A DNA stretch of 64,000 bases from Pseudisothecium myosuroides (Eukaryota > Streptophyta > Bryopsida > Hypnales > Lembophyllaceae), in assembly GCA_951799445.1 (NCBI GenBank), contig OX637297.1, positions 5,580,001 through 5,644,000 of the forward strand, written 5' to 3'. The position numbers and the translations under genes were made by a program. This document shows positions 23,381 through 36,519 of the stretch, in pieces. The stretch's first letter is position 1, and every line of letters begins with the position of its first letter. A model generated the notes under the pieces. It was not told the origin of the DNA and made no database searches. It worked only from the letters and a program-made list of their open reading frames with translations.

Positions 23381-24420
23381 AAAATTCGTCGTGCTTATCA
23401 ACTCAAAATGTTTAGAATGTTTCCAACTTGCACAAATTTTTATTACTTGTCTTCTTTTGAATAGGAGTGTCATGACTTTCTAGATTTACAATCTATAAAC
23501 TAAAATGAAGGCATGAAATAACCTTCTTAGGTTATGTAGCAAAGAACACAAGAAAAAGTAAAAATGAATGTGGCCACAATTTCGAAAGTAAAGTGTAGAA
23601 TACTTCTAATGTTGACATGATAATTTTTTCCATACCCACGTGCACTTATTTTAGGAGTCATGAAATGATGGTTCTCTTAAATACAAGGCAATCGATGGCC
23701 TTGTTTTAGGGCATGCCTAAAACCCATTTAAACAAATGGGTGACAAATTTAATGAGGCCACATATTTGGAAGTTAAATTTAGAATATTTTCAAATTCTAC
23801 AATATTTCCTTCTTCCATTTGCCATTAAATTTTATCAAATTTAGAATTCAGTTCCACGAACATCCAAGCACGGCTAACTTATTTATATTTCATTTTGTTT
23901 CTCTTATTTGAATAAGAGGCAAGAATTTAATTGCCACATGAATTATAGTTGTTCAAATTTGAAAAATAAAACAAAAAGGCCCTCTAGTTAGTGGAGAACT
24001 GTAGCATGAAACTCTTGAAATAAGTGCAGGTGTGTATGGAAAATATTCATATGCATTTCAATTACAATTTGCACATTTCTTTCCTCCAACGCTTGCCATT
24101 TCATTGCATAATAGTTGATATTCAATTTCAACTACTACAACGCATGGTTTATTCTTAATTTTTAATTTCTCTAACGTAAGTAAGACCCTAAAATTGAATC
24201 CCCACATGCATATTTAATGTGGAGATTATTTTATTAGAACTTCCACATTCTTTTCCCTCTTCCACTTACCTTTTCATTCCGTGACATTTCGGATCGACTT
24301 CCACTAAGTATAGGCCATGGCTTCTTCAAATTCTTTTTCAATCTTTTTCATATATATTTTGGACTATTGAAGTCAAATTTGGAAAATGAGGCCTACATTT
24401 AATGACCTCCTGAACTTTCA
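23380..24420. repeat. Diverged 175-183-bp satellite units
   Basis: Words of the 10-kb satellite recur in decayed form: TTTCCAACTTGCACAAATTT, GTGTCATGACTTTCTAGATT and GAAGGCATGAAATAAC. GGCCACAATTTCGAAAG at 23573, GGCCACATATTTGGAAG at 23756 and TTGCCACATGAATTATAG at 23931 are 183 and 175 bp apart. The 20-bp palindrome is not conserved here. Confidence 0.55.
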
Positions 24421-25030
24421 ATGTTCACGACATTTGCAAACATGTAATAATACAGGCACTTCTGAACTTCATATATAAATTTATTGAAAATGTTGACATC
24501 TACAATGAGTGAATTGAATTATTTCTACTTCATGCCAGTTGAAACAAAGTTTCGTAAAGAAGGAATTGCATGAAGCACAAGTTGTTGCTCAGAAATTTTA
24601 AATTGACCTCCATAATATTAACAATTTCTATGAATCTTGACAAAAAAAGTCCTTGAAAATAGAAGACGCAAACTCTGACTCATGTTCACTGATATGTAGA
24701 TTAGTGTGAGTTTAAAAAGTATGTTTATGGCATTTCATGCTAGCATGCCTTCTGTATGGTTGTTTGGAAAGTTCTGGATTTCAACATTTTTTTTCACAAA
24801 ATGTTTTCACTAACTACTTCAACATTTTGCAAAGACATTTTTTTAAAACAATTCATCTAATTGGAGTTTTTCACTAACGAAAACCTTTGTTGAATGACTT
24901 CCACGCCATTCCCTATAGTTTATGGACCTCAACCCCGAATGTTATGGAATTTGTTGGCATGTGGAGGACGGAGAAAATTGTGGAAGAAGTACATGTTCCC
25001 AACATGTAGGTTCGACGCACACATTCAATT
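24421..25030. other. AT-rich spacer
   Basis: No gene is seen. The short frames at 24894-25152 are without recognisable motif. Confidence 0.4.
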
Positions 25031-25034
25031 GCTA

Positions 25035-27320
25035 CGCCATTTTCTTAAAGTTACTAAAAAATATGACTCCATCACTTAACTCCCTTCCCATTTTTTTTTC
25101 ACAAGTGAATTCCAACTCCATCATAAAAAATATCACTCCATCACTTAACTAGCTCTCCATTTTTTTATCACAAGTGAACTCCAACTCCATCATACAAAAT
25201 ATCATGCCATCACTTAACTAGCTCCCCATTTTTTTATCACAAGTGAATCCCAACTCCATTATAAAAAATATCACTCCATCACTTAAGTAGCTCCCCATAT
25301 TTTTTTAAAACAAGTGAATCCCAACTCCATCATAAAAAATATAACTCCATCATTGAACTAACTCCCCATTTTTTTTAACACAAGTGAAACCCAACTCCAT
25401 CATAAAAAATATCACTCCATCACTTAGCACCCTCCCCATTTTTTTTAATCACAAGTGAATCCCAACTCCATCATAAAAAATATCACTCCAGCACTGAACT
25501 CCCTCCCCATTTTTTTTTATCACAAGTGAAACCCAACTCCATCATAAAAAATATCACTCCATCACTGAAGTAGCTCCCCATATTTTCTTAAAACAAGTGA
25601 AACCCAACTCCATCATAAAAAATATAATTCCATCACTGAACTCCCTCCCCATTTTTTTTTATTACAAGTGAAACCCAACTCCATCATAAAAAATATCACT
25701 CCATCACTGAACTCCCTCCCCATTTTTTTTTATTACAAGTGAAACCCAACTCCATCATAAAAAATATCACTCCATCACTTAAGTAGCTCCCCATATTTTT
25801 TTAAAACAAGTGAATCCCAACTCCATCATAAAAAATATAACTCCATCATTGAACTAACTCCCCATTTTTTTTAACACAAGTGAAACCCAACTCCATCATA
25901 AAAAATATCACTCCATCACTTAGCACCCTCCCCATTTTTTTTAATCACAAGTGAATCCCAACTCCATCATAAAAAATATCACTCCAGCACTGAACTCCCT
26001 CCCCATTTTTTTTTATCACAAGTGAAACCCAACTCCATCATAAAAAATATCACTCCATCACTGAAGTAGCTCCCCATATTTTCTTAAAACAAGTGAAACC
26101 CAACTCCATCATAAAAAATATAATTCCATCACTGAACTCCCTCCCCATTTTTTTTTATTACAAGTGAAACCCAACTCCATCATAAAAAATATCACTCCAT
26201 CACTGAACTCCCTCCCCATTTTTTTTTATTACAAGTGAAACCCAACTCCATCATAAAAAATATCACTCCATCACTTAAGTAGCTCCCCATATTTTTTTAA
26301 AACAAGTGAATCCCAACTCCATCATAAAAAATATAACTCCATCATTGAACTAACTCCCTATTTTTTTTAACACAAGTGAAACCCAACTCCATCATAAAAA
26401 ATATCACTCCATCACTGAACTCCCTCCCCATTTTTTTTTATCACAAGTGAATCCCAACTCCATCATAAAAAATATCACTCCATCACTGAACTCCCTCCCC
26501 ATTTTTTTTTATCACAAGTGAAACCCAACTCCATCATAAAAAATATCACTCCATCACTTAAGTAGCTCCCCATATTTTTTTAAAACAAGTGAAACCCAAC
26601 TCCATCATAAAAAATATAACTCCATCACTGAACTCCCTCCCCATTTTTTTTTATTACAAGTGAAACCCAACTCCATCATAAAAAATATCACTCCATCACT
26701 GAACTCCCTCCCCATTTTTTTTATCACAAGTGAAACCCAACTCCATCATAAAAAATATCACTCCATCACTTAAGTAGCTCCCCATATTTTTTTAAAACAA
26801 GTGAATCCCAACTCCATCATACAAAATATCACTCCATCATTGAACTCCCTCCCCATTTTTTTTTATCACAAGTGAATCCCAACTCCATCATACAAAATAT
26901 CACTCCATCACTGAACTCCCTCCCCATTTTTTTTATCACAAGTGAAACCCAACTCCATCATAAAAAATATCACTCCATCACTTAAGTAGCTCCCCATATT
27001 TTTTTAAAACAAGTGAATCCCAACTCCATCATAAAAAATATAACTCCATCATTGAACTAACTCCCCATTTTTTTTTATCACAAGTGAAACCCAACTCCAT
27101 CATAAAAAATATCACTCCATCACTGAACTCCCTCCCCATTTTTTTTTATCACAAGTGAAACCCAACTCCATCATAAAAAATATCACTCCATCACTTAACC
27201 CCCTCCCCAATTTTTTTATCACAAGTGAATCCATACACAAATAAAAAAAAATTCAATCCATGACTTAGTATTTGGATCCATTCCCTCCCCAATTTTTTTA
27301 TCACACATGAATTCCAACTC
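25035..27320. repeat. 70-71-bp satellite with a 496-bp higher-order repeat
   Basis: About 32 units of CACAAGTGAAACCCAACTCC, CATCATAAAAAATATCACTC, CATCACTGAACTCCCTCCCC and a T-run. CAAGTGA recurs at 25102, 25171, 25240, 25311, 25381, 25452, 25523, 25594, 25665 and 25736. The diagnostic variant ACTTAAGTAGCTCCCCATAT occurs at 25281, 25777 and 26273, 496 bp apart (seven units). It then occurs at 26556, 26768 and 26980, 283 and 212 bp apart (four and three units). That is a higher-order repeat of seven units followed by shorter subdivisions. Confidence 0.95.
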
Positions 27321-28184
27321 AAAAAATAAAAAATGTCACTCCATTGTTTAATTTCTAAATGCCCAAGGCCTTTTTGAGTCTCCAGGAATTTGATGTAAAC
27401 TGAACAAAAAGCCAAGTTCTTGATATGTTGTATCAGTTCTTTTTGAATTGTGACCGTACAAATTCAAACTAGACATGTTAGAGATCACAAAAGAAAACAA
27501 AACACAACAATATCACTTATGGATTAAAGGAGTACAATGTTGGATCATGAGGGTGTGAAAACTAAAAAAAATTTCAATCTTTTCTTCACAAGTCGAATCT
27601 AAAAATTTGGTCATCCAAAATATAAGAAGTTTAAGTGTTACCATGCATAACCTAAATCAATTTATGGCTACTCTAGAGTTTTTTTAAATGAATTGACCAT
27701 GTGATTTTTTCTAAACAATCTAGTGTATTTGAGGCTCATTTCCAAGAGTCCAAAACAATACAGAAAGTGAAGATTACAATGGGTACCCTTGCCCAAAACC
27801 TTCAATAGAGAAATCATAGTCAATCATTTGCATAATCGCATTATTGATGCTCAAACTGCACTTTACAACTAGTTTTACAAAAATAAAAACTATTAAAGAG
27901 AACAACTTCGTTAGGATTTCTTTAGTTTCGAAGTATTGTAGACACTGGAATGTGGTGCCTAGGGCATTTAGGGGTAAATATTTGATTTGACTGTCTCTCC
28001 AATTTTGTGATTTACATGCATGAAGTAGGACGTGCAAAAGTCTAATACTGCTCAAAAACATATTTCATCAATAAATGAGTACAACTTCTACAGATTCTTG
28101 ATCCCATAATGTTCACCTACATTCTTCGACCTTTTTGAGTCGCACTCAAAAAAAAGGATCTTCGAAATTTAACCCCAATCAGTG
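27321..28184. other. AT-rich spacer
   Basis: No gene is seen. The open frames on the minus strand (27191-27415, 27774-28061) are composition-driven. Confidence 0.4.
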
Positions 28185-28262
28185 AACCCTAGACCCTAAG
28201 CCCTAATTAACCCTAAACCCTAAACCCTACAGAAGCCCTAGTTGACCCTGAACCCTACGAAA
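28185..28262. repeat. Degenerate interstitial telomere-type repeat
   Basis: CCCTAA-containing units (GAACCCTAGACCCTAAGCCC, CCCTAAACCCTAAACCCTAC, ACCCTGAACCCTACG) recur about ten times with drift. It lies about 300 bp before the leader of A2. Confidence 0.75.
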
Positions 28263-28906
28263 CCCCTACTAGAATCAAAATTAAACAGCTCTAGCACCAT
28301 CCTCTATTTTTGCGCATCATTATTTTCAGCGATATTTTCAACGTCACTACAAAGTAGCCTAGTATTCCCCCAAAACTAGTTCTAAGCGTCTCCAACTGTA
28401 AAATGATAAAGGAAAAAATAGGAAAAAATACAAAATATATGATATGTCGAATGACTGTGACTAAAGCCCACCCACGTACTACCCACACCTAAAGAAGGAC
28501 TGCATCCACTTTTCTGCACAAAAATTCTCTTGTCTTTAATACCGAATGCGGCCACTTGTCAGGAAAAGAAGATTCCTTCTAAATTCTGCCCGGCGACTTA
28601 TGCCCAGAGCTGTTTGAAATTCCCGCCCGGGTTTCCCCGCCCAAATGCGCTGCCTCCTTCCTCTCTTGCAAACTAGTCCGCTGTCCATTTGCCTACTTGT
28701 CGTTTTGTGCTTGTGTTTCCGTCGTCCATAATTCATGATCATTTTGCTCTCGCGTTACGTCTCGTTCCTGCGTTGTGTCTCTTACTTGCTTTGTGTCTCT
28801 TACGTCGGTGGAGTGTCGTTCTTATGTTGCGGTTCTTTCATTTTGAGTGACAAGTTTCTGATAGTTTGAACGTCACGATTTTTTAGTTGCAGCATAACGT
28901 ACTCGG

Positions 28907-30224
28907 GTAAGTACTATTGATGTGTTTTTTAAGCCATTTAAATGATTTCTTCTCAGTCTTCATGTCTGACACTGCTGCATTAGTATAGTAATGTACGGGA
29001 TTGCAGCTCAATGCAATGATTGTCATCGTTGTGTGTCGTACCTATTCTACTGTCAATGGTGGTGTTGCTTTTCTTGAATGGCAATGGCTTTGGAAATCTG
29101 ATTTGAGGAAGCTCCGATAAATGCGCCGTGTTTTATGGAAGTGTATAGTGCATGGAGATGTTCACAGTTTCTCAACAGTAGGACGCCGTGGACTTCAAGT
29201 CGAATCAAGTTGAAGATAGATATAATCACACAAATTTCAGACAGTCGAAGGAAATCTGTTCAGGTCGATTCGACATGAAATAAAAGGTCATCAAATAATA
29301 AAGTTGATCAACTCGATTCGAGTTAAAGCACATCAGAACACTCAATTGTGAATCTTACTTGTGTCCATTCAAGTTGATTCGAGTTGAACTACTGTGAAAC
29401 TGACTGGTAATACTTATGGAAGACAGTTGTGTTTTCAACTCAAGTTGACTTGAAGTGATCAATCATGAACATAATGGGGAAATGCATATTGACTTCCAAC
29501 TTCTGGAAGGATTACGGAAGTGTATTCTGCTTGTTCAACTCGATACGAGTTGAACTTACTTAGACCTCCGATTAGGGTCACAAATTACCATGTTCTGGAT
29601 TCAGGTCGATTCGACATGAATGTTCTGTACTAAATTAAAAGGGATGGAATTTACCTAAGTAGCATACCAAAAATTTGTGTATTATGATGCTCACTCGCCT
29701 CAGTTCAAGTCGATTCGAGTTGAATTACTGATTGCTTTCGATATCAGATACTCTAAAGTACGTCTTACCTTTGAATTTAGTGGACTAGTTGTCCAATTCT
29801 GATTGTCCAGATCAGAAATCTTGATGTAATCTCTTCAGTTTAAGTTGATGCGAGTTGAAGTATTTTTGCTGAATTTTATCATTCATGTCTCGCAAATACC
29901 GAATTCATCAGATGATTCAAAAACCAATATTCGACGACCCGAAAACATTATTTCACTTTGGATTCTACGAGAATTATAATTAATTAAGGAAAGATACATC
30001 ATATATTGTTGTGGTCACATTCTGGGGTAATAGTTATTTCGTTGATTCAGTCTCTTTACCTCGACTATGATCTTCAGAATTACTGGCGACTATTTGTGTT
30101 TGATGTCTGCGATCATTGAAGTCGAGTCGACTTGATTGATGACCACAGTTGTGTACTTCAATAGCAGCATGGTTCCTTTAATTTTCTATGGATGGAGAAG
30201 TGACAGTCGTGATTCTTTGTGCAG
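28907..30224 (+). other. Proposed 5'-leader intron of A2 with palindrome array 4
   Basis: A strong donor, ACTCGG|GTAAGT, at 28907 follows a GC-richer leader (about 28540-28906), and acceptor TTTGTGCAG precedes the A2 ATG by six bases. It contains ten palindromes. The layout equals that of A1. Inferred from splice signals. Confidence 0.55.
29194..30136. repeat. Palindrome array 4 (mixed AACTCG/AAGTCG/AGGTCG flavours) upstream of A2
   Basis: Sites of 21 bp start at 29194, 29259, 29307, 29368, 29434, 29534, 29600, 29704, 29839 and 30116. Near-perfect ones are 29534 (TTCAACTCG ATA CGAGTTGAA) and 29704 (TTCAAGTCG ATT CGAGTTGAA). Two sites (29259, 29600) are identical: TTCAGGTCG ATT CGACATGAA. Confidence 0.88.
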
Positions 30225-30229
30225 TCATC

Positions 30230-33061
30230 ATGGAGGCGATCCAAAATCCTTTCCAAGAGCATTCTTCCGATGATGAGGAAATTGCAAATGTGCCTGGGGA
30301 GATTGTCAACATTCCTGACTACGAAGGCGTACCCAGACGATTGTGGATGACGAAGGTTGTCCTTCTGCACAATGCTATTGGGTTGGACGTGGCTGAGGGA
30401 ATCTGTCACAGCGTGAACTCGGATGTTGTCTTAGGTAGTGATGGACCTCTTGGAGATTCTCTTGTCGCGGTACAAATCTCGAAGTCACTGCACGTTCAAG
30501 ATGTTCCGGAGGACTGGAAGTACTCTCTTCGAGCATGGCCTATTCAACAAGTGTGCTTGAATGGGGCAAGCCTCCGCGATCACGAGGTTCAAGACGAGTA
30601 TAATCGTCAGCAGGCAGGCCTCATGCATGGAACCTCATCAGGTGCAAGACTATATGTGAGCGCTGTGAGGAATCCTCCTCCTCCGACTTGTGTGAAAGCC
30701 AGTGATCTACTCACTCAGGAGTCTATCAATTCTGTTTTAAGCAAGGTGTGCTGCTCGGACAACTGTGTCCAACCTTTTTCAAGAGAGAAGATTTGAGCTT
30801 TCCGTGAACGTATGTATCACAAGACAATGTTTGAATTTCACTACCACATGAAGTTGGACGTGCATCGACAAGTTCATCGTGACGGTCAAGGCAAGAGGGT
30901 GGTACCTCTCGAAGGGATTGATGTGTGTATGGCAGCATGGCGACATATTGCAGGTGTGTCGGAATCCACCTTCCACCGTTTTCAAGGATATGCTGCGAGA
31001 GGTGAACAAGCTCAATCGCATGGAAATTTGGGCACGCATAAGATTCGGAAGCATACGTCGCAAGCCACAGCAACGTTGAAGTACATGCTTGAGAAGTCGG
31101 CTGACCATATGCCTCATCGCACACACTCTCTTCCTTCTGGAGAGAAGGTGGTGTCAAAGGTTCTACCTGCCACCTTCACGTGGAAAGAGATTATTCCCGA
31201 GATCAACGCAGCAAATGCTGTGTTTGGATTGAAAGAAGTCTCAAGTTTGAGTATCAACAAGATCAGGAAATTGAACTTTCTAGAGTACTCTGTGAAGAAG
31301 CCAGGAGATAATTTCGCTCGTTGCGCCGAGTGTGACAGATATCAAGCACAGAGAAGGACCGCTCCGGTTGGCTTACGACGGAAATGGGACCGTCTATTGG
31401 AAACACATAATGCATCAGCACGGGCTCATCGAGATAATTATTATGCGAACTGGTATAGGTCCAGCGCCTACCCTCACGAATGCTTGACGATCATGCATGA
31501 CAAAATGGATCATGCAAAAACGGCGTCTCCTGTGTTCTCCCACAAGAGCAAGCAACTTGACGGACTCACAAAATTGCCGGTATCAGTGATCGGAATGATT
31601 GCTCATGGACATGGTGATGTCCGTTATGCACATTACGGTCTTGATATCTTTCTACACGACTCAAACTACACGATAGGGTCATTAGCAAAGCTCTTACGAG
31701 ACCTTGAATTCCCTCCAAAGTATTCTTCTCGGGAATTGTTTGTTGGATCGGGCTCTGCTCCTCTATTTGAAGCGGTTTTGAAAGGAGCTGAAATGTGCAA
31801 GTCATCACTTCGGCTAGAGCCCGAAGTCCCGATTCCACCAAGTATCCTTCCTCTGGTTCTCAACATTCAAATGGACAATGCCACAGGAGACAACAAAAAC
31901 CGGTTTGTATTTGCATTTTGGTTACTCTTGGTTGCAAAGAAGATCTTCCAGGAGGTTTATGTGAGTTTCATGTTGGTAGGGCACACGCATGACAATATCG
32001 ACGCTTTGTTTGGGAGGTGGAGCATGCAATTGAAGAGGGAAAGCTTTCCTACTATCCCGTCTTTGATGAAGTCCTTCATGGATGTTGATTCTGTGCCTAC
32101 AATTCCTCACTTGATTGAGGAGGTGCCAGATTTCAAAGCTTTCATAGAAGGCTCGCTTTTGGAAGGGGAAGAAGCACTTATTGGTCATACAAAGGCGCAA
32201 CAATTTAAGTTTTACCTCAACTCGGCGGGTATTCCGATTATGAAGTACAAGAAGTACTGCACAGATAGTGATTGGCTCCCAGAAGAAGGGGGCATCAAGT
32301 TGTGGCAAGAAGACTCTGAAGGACGGAGTCTATGGCCTCGTGGGGAACCTGTACCTGTGGCCCCCCTTCCAATGCGGGGCGTGGATGACATTTCAAAGGG
32401 TATATCCGGGTTCATCAAATAAAGGTAGGCGTTATGCAATGAAGACGGGAGTGGAGAGTACAGAAGACGTTTCGAGCATTTGGTGTTTTATTGGCGGGCG
32501 GTGAAAGCAAATTTGATCGAGCCAATTGTACCATCTGAGGTATTGAACGAAGGTTTCTGGCCTTCTACATGAATCAAAATGACAGAGGAGGATGAACTTG
32601 ATGACGATGGCGAAGTTTGCGAGGAGTTTGCTGAGGATGATGCTTTTGTGGGGCAACGTTGAGATCGCCCGTTGCCAACTTTCCGTATCGCGCGTGATGT
32701 TTTCGAAGGATATTTTCTTGCAGTTTGACCCGCTGATGGTGATGAGAAGCCTATATGGATTGCCAGAGCTATGTCTGATCCTTTCAGTAACCCGGATCAT
32801 CCGAATTGTATCCTGATCCAGAACTTTCGACCCACGTCACGAGGGCGAAATGTTCAGGAATTTTACAGTGGTTGGGACTCCGCCAAAGGATTGCGGTGGA
32901 AAGTGGATGAGACACAGGAGCCTGTATGGGAAGACACGAATTCTCTCGTCACGGCATGGAAGCCAAAGGTCAAGAAGGACACTGTAGAGTGTGTCCTTAA
33001 AATCCCTTCTGCTCAAGTTGATGTCATCAACGGGAGTTTGTCTTTGTACAATTCCGATTGA
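30230..33061 (+). pseudogene. A2 - DUF7869-like probable transposase, one frame with in-frame stops
   Basis: From ATG 30230 (MEAIQNPFQEHSSDDEE) one reading frame continues without a shift for 944 codons to TGA 33059. Order: PRRLWMTKVVLLHN, NGASLRDHEVQDEYN, KVCCSDNCVQPFSREKI, a CAECDRYQ knuckle, LTIMHDKMDHAKT, GMIAHGHGDVRYAHYGLD, QMDNATGDNKNRFVFAFW (residue ~548) and GHTHDNIDALFGRWSMQL (~585). The C-terminal part (RIARDVFEGYFLAV, EKPIWIARAMSDP) looks like a small beta-barrel/BAH-like module. In-frame stops: TGA 30794 (Arg codon in A1), TAA 32420 and TAG 32426 (perhaps a small intron beginning GGTATATCC), TGA 32570, 32660 and 32726. No B gene follows. The 'transposase' role is inferred from family resemblance and copy number. 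Confidence 0.75.
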
Positions 33062-33584
33062 GCATGTAGCGGATATTTTAGAGATGTTTTGTAGTATTTG
33101 AAACTAAGTTTTATAGTTTCAGTTTTTTGGTTATTCTACGGTAACGTTATTGCAGAACCATAGACGTATTCATATGATTTTGTATTGCCTATTGTCGAGT
33201 AGATGGTGTGGTTTCAAATATTGTGATTGGATTTTTTTATAGAATTGTATTGGGACTACTTCTATACTTAATTTGTATGTAGTCACTTGCTTAGCAAGTG
33301 CACTTCTTTATAATATTTAATATATTTACGATTACATTACAATACATATAATATTGTGTATTTTGGCAGCATTTCAATATTTATTGATTTTCTCAAAAAA
33401 TTGTTTTTGAAAATAGAGTTTAGGGTCTTAAAAATTTGTAGTGGGTAAGACCACTTTTTATTTTGTTGATGTGTGAAGCACTTGTCACAATTTTGGGGTA
33501 GGGGCCGGTTGGTTCTTATAACTTTCCTGCCTACAAAGCTCACTCAGCAGCACCAAGTCATGTCTATCTCATTGCCGCTCAAAC
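33062..33584. other. 3' flank of A2
   Basis: AT-rich sequence with no gene or palindrome of the A/B type. Confidence 0.35.
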
Positions 33585-33665
33585 GAATTCAATGGGAATC
33601 GAACCCGGACCGTCTGAATGAGACAAATAGCTTCTTTCAACCAACTGTTCAGCTCATGACCTAGT
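33585..33665 (-). mobile_element. tRNA-like head of a SINE (A and B box)
   Basis: On the minus strand, a B box GGGTTCGATTCCC (about 33593-33605) follows an A-box-like GAACAGTTGGTTGAAAG (about 33635-33652) at tRNA-like spacing of roughly 50 bp. The stems are too poorly paired for a working tRNA, so a tRNA-derived SINE relic is likelier. Confidence 0.45.
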
Positions 33666-34185
33666 GTTCTGTGAGGATCATTCATTGCATTTATTAGGGA
33701 AACCATTGTGATCACCTGCCTCAATAAAGTATTGGACATGCTCAAATACATGAAACTGTCATTTTAATGGAAATTGCATCTACCAATTGTAAAATTCAGG
33801 TCCTCTTCATTTAAATTTGCTTCAAGTCGACTTCAATTTCTGGGCATAGAAATCAACAATGTTATTATGGGAGGTCTTCCATCTCCCAAAATAATGAATA
33901 TATTGTTTAAAATGGAATTTGCATCTAACCCAAATCGTTTCAAGGTGTTTTTATTGGGGGGTGAACAAACGTGAAACTCATTGCATAAAAAAAGAAGTAC
34001 AAGACGACCACGGCAAAAGCATGGACAATGAAGAGATTATAAACAAAAAAAGAAAAGAGAAGCATAGCAAGAGTAAAGAGAAAGGTAGGGAGGAGGACCC
34101 TCCCTGGTCCAGCTGATTTGATTGCCTATATGAGTAACAATAACTGAAGATTTAAACCAGACTTGGGTCGTTTTAGGGTTTAGGG
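33666..34185. other. Spacer
   Basis: Short frames without recognisable motif. A purine-rich stretch lies at 34000-34100. No gene is seen. Confidence 0.35.
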
Positions 34186-34189
34186 ACCT

Positions 34190-35660
34190 TCATGGAATGA
34201 GTTCTAAATTTTGACCGAACAGATTGCAAGATATCATTCTGCATTTGAAGTGGAAAAAAAAAGTTTTCCAGCACATTGCGGGACTAGCTTTTTGATTTTG
34301 AACAATTTTAACTTACAGGTTTTCCACTATAGGCCTACAGAGCTTTGAACTTTAAATCTTAATAGTGAAGAATTCAGTTGAGAGTCTAGCGAAAGAATAT
34401 ATTCAAGAAAACTTAATTTTAATTCTCCAAAAAAATGTCAAGTACAAGTAGGTATGAGATAAAAGGAAAATTTAAAATATTGAAATCTTTAATATGGAAT
34501 TAAAATGCACTAATATCAATGGTGACATTGGTCTAGTGAGCAAACAAAATTGTGCGGGTCTTTTTTTAGTTTTTTCTAATGGGAGAAATTGCATTTCAAA
34601 ATGAATCCTTCTAGATTTTTTTTCCCAATATATGTTCATATTGCTCGAAAAACAAGATTGTGCTTAATTTTCTCATGACAAATCCAAATGAAATGAATAA
34701 GAACTTACCAAATAGACAAAAAGATAATCTATGAGGAAAAAAATGAAATGAAATTCAAACATTTGAAGTAAAAAATGACATTAGTATAGTAAAGAGTACA
34801 AAAGTGAAGAAACGGTTTTCTTCAAACATAAATCCGTAGGATCTTACACCAACTAGTATGAGAATGTTGTCAGAAGATTTTATGAATGGTGACCGCAATC
34901 ATTGCAATATATCTGCATTCAAAGTAAAGAAAACAAGTTCTTTACTACACTGCGGGGCTACATGTTTTCACTTTGAACCTTCTGAACTGCAATTATTTGC
35001 ATTAAAGAGTTTTGAAATTTAAATCTTATGGTCAAAAATTGAATTCACAATCTCCAAAAAAAAATATATTTTCTAAAAAATTTAATTCTAAAAATTGTTA
35101 AGTAGAAATAGGTACATGATAGAAGAGAAATGTAAATTATGAAAATGTCTAAGATGGAATGAAGAGTTAGTAATTCCAACCGTCCAATTGTTCTAGGTAA
35201 AACATTTGAAACTTTCTAGGGTGAAAAATTCTGAAAATTGCATTTATAAATGAATCCTTAATCTTACAATTAATTTTTTCCAAAAAATAATGTAATTGCC
35301 CGAAAAAAAGATTGTCCATATTTTTTTAATAGCAAACTTACAAACCCAAATGAAACAAATCAAAGGTTCACATGTATCCTAGAATATACTCTATAAGGGG
35401 AAACAAAATAAAAAATAAATAAAAAGTTAGGAAAAAGTGTCTTTGTTGACCATTCTCCCCTATTTTAAGCTTATTTGGGCATAACTTTCTATCTCCAGCA
35501 TCGATTAGAAAAAAGAATACATTTCCACGGAAGTCTTTAATTTTCCTATATTCAAAAGACAATTCAGACTATCAAAACAAAAAGAATTTCCTAGGCTATG
35601 TGCCCTAAATTCCATTTGGGCAATCAAAGAAACAATGCTTTTGTAGGGTTTAACTCCTAA
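34190..35660. mobile_element. Degenerate copies of the TTAA-type MITE family
   Basis: Sequence at 34200-34540 (AGATTGCAAGATAT, TTTTCCAGCACATTGCGGGA, GAGAGTCTAG, CACTAATATCAATGGTGA) matches the interior of the 45220-46120 element in reverse orientation. A second, more decayed copy covers about 34830-35220. TTTAACTCCTAAAGGACCAA at 35650 is a terminus like that of the intact copies. Internal duplication or two insertions cannot be separated. Confidence 0.5.
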
Positions 35661-36519
35661 AGGACCAATGTCTTTAGAGGCCCAAAACTAATATGCTAAT
35701 AATTTTCGGAAGAATTTGAAAATTATTAATTTCAATGGTGTGAATACTCTAATAGAAAATTAGTATCTTTTATTTTCATTTTCATTTCAAAATTTCAAAA
35801 TTGAGACCAAAAGATGACTGTAAATGTTTTTTCTACCTTCGGGTAGCGCAAAATAAAACTCCTCATAACTCTTACCTCATTAATTCATTATTTGGAATTG
35901 AGTGGTTCAATTTTTTTAAGGTAGGTATCAATCTACACAATTCCAAATAAAAAATTTCAATTTTTTCAGAATTTTTTTTTGTTGCCCAGTTTAACATTGA
36001 AATTGAAAAAAACTTTCTAACTTCTGCATTACTTATTGGAATGACACAAAACAAAGCTTCACATGTACATTATGATGAGTAGCATCCGTCATATAAGTTT
36101 CATGCAAAAAATTCAAATTATAAAGTCAATAGAGCCCGCCCGAGTTCTCAAAAAGCCAAAAGTGGGCTCCTTGGTCCTTGGTCCGTGTTGCAATCAGGTA
36201 CGCTAAGAATTTAGGTCTTCAGAACCTCATTAATGTTGAACATGCGTCGCTTTTAGTCATTGGTAATAGAATTCAATCATTGGTAACAAAAACACTCGTG
36301 ACATAAATTATACAATGTTTGTGCCTAAAATAAGAATTTGAGGTAGAACACATTGAATAACACGGTTTGCACATACAATCATCCATACTTTTCAAAAATT
36401 AGCACTTCATATAAAATATAGTTTATGAGTTTATAGTGCTATTCCCAAATGGGAGATGAACAACGTCCCGTACATTCTTGTTCTTGCTAAAAACAATAAC
36501 ATTGTATCCAACTACTCTA
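35661..36519. other. AT-rich 3' flank of the kinase pseudogene
   Basis: No gene is seen. Confidence 0.35.

Noticed and set aside
25035..27320. Periodic repeat that could be taken for CRISPR
   Set aside because: The whole 71-bp unit is repeated without unique spacers; it is a satellite.
33585..33665. A functional tRNA gene
   Set aside because: Acceptor and T stems do not pair well; only the internal promoter boxes are tRNA-like.
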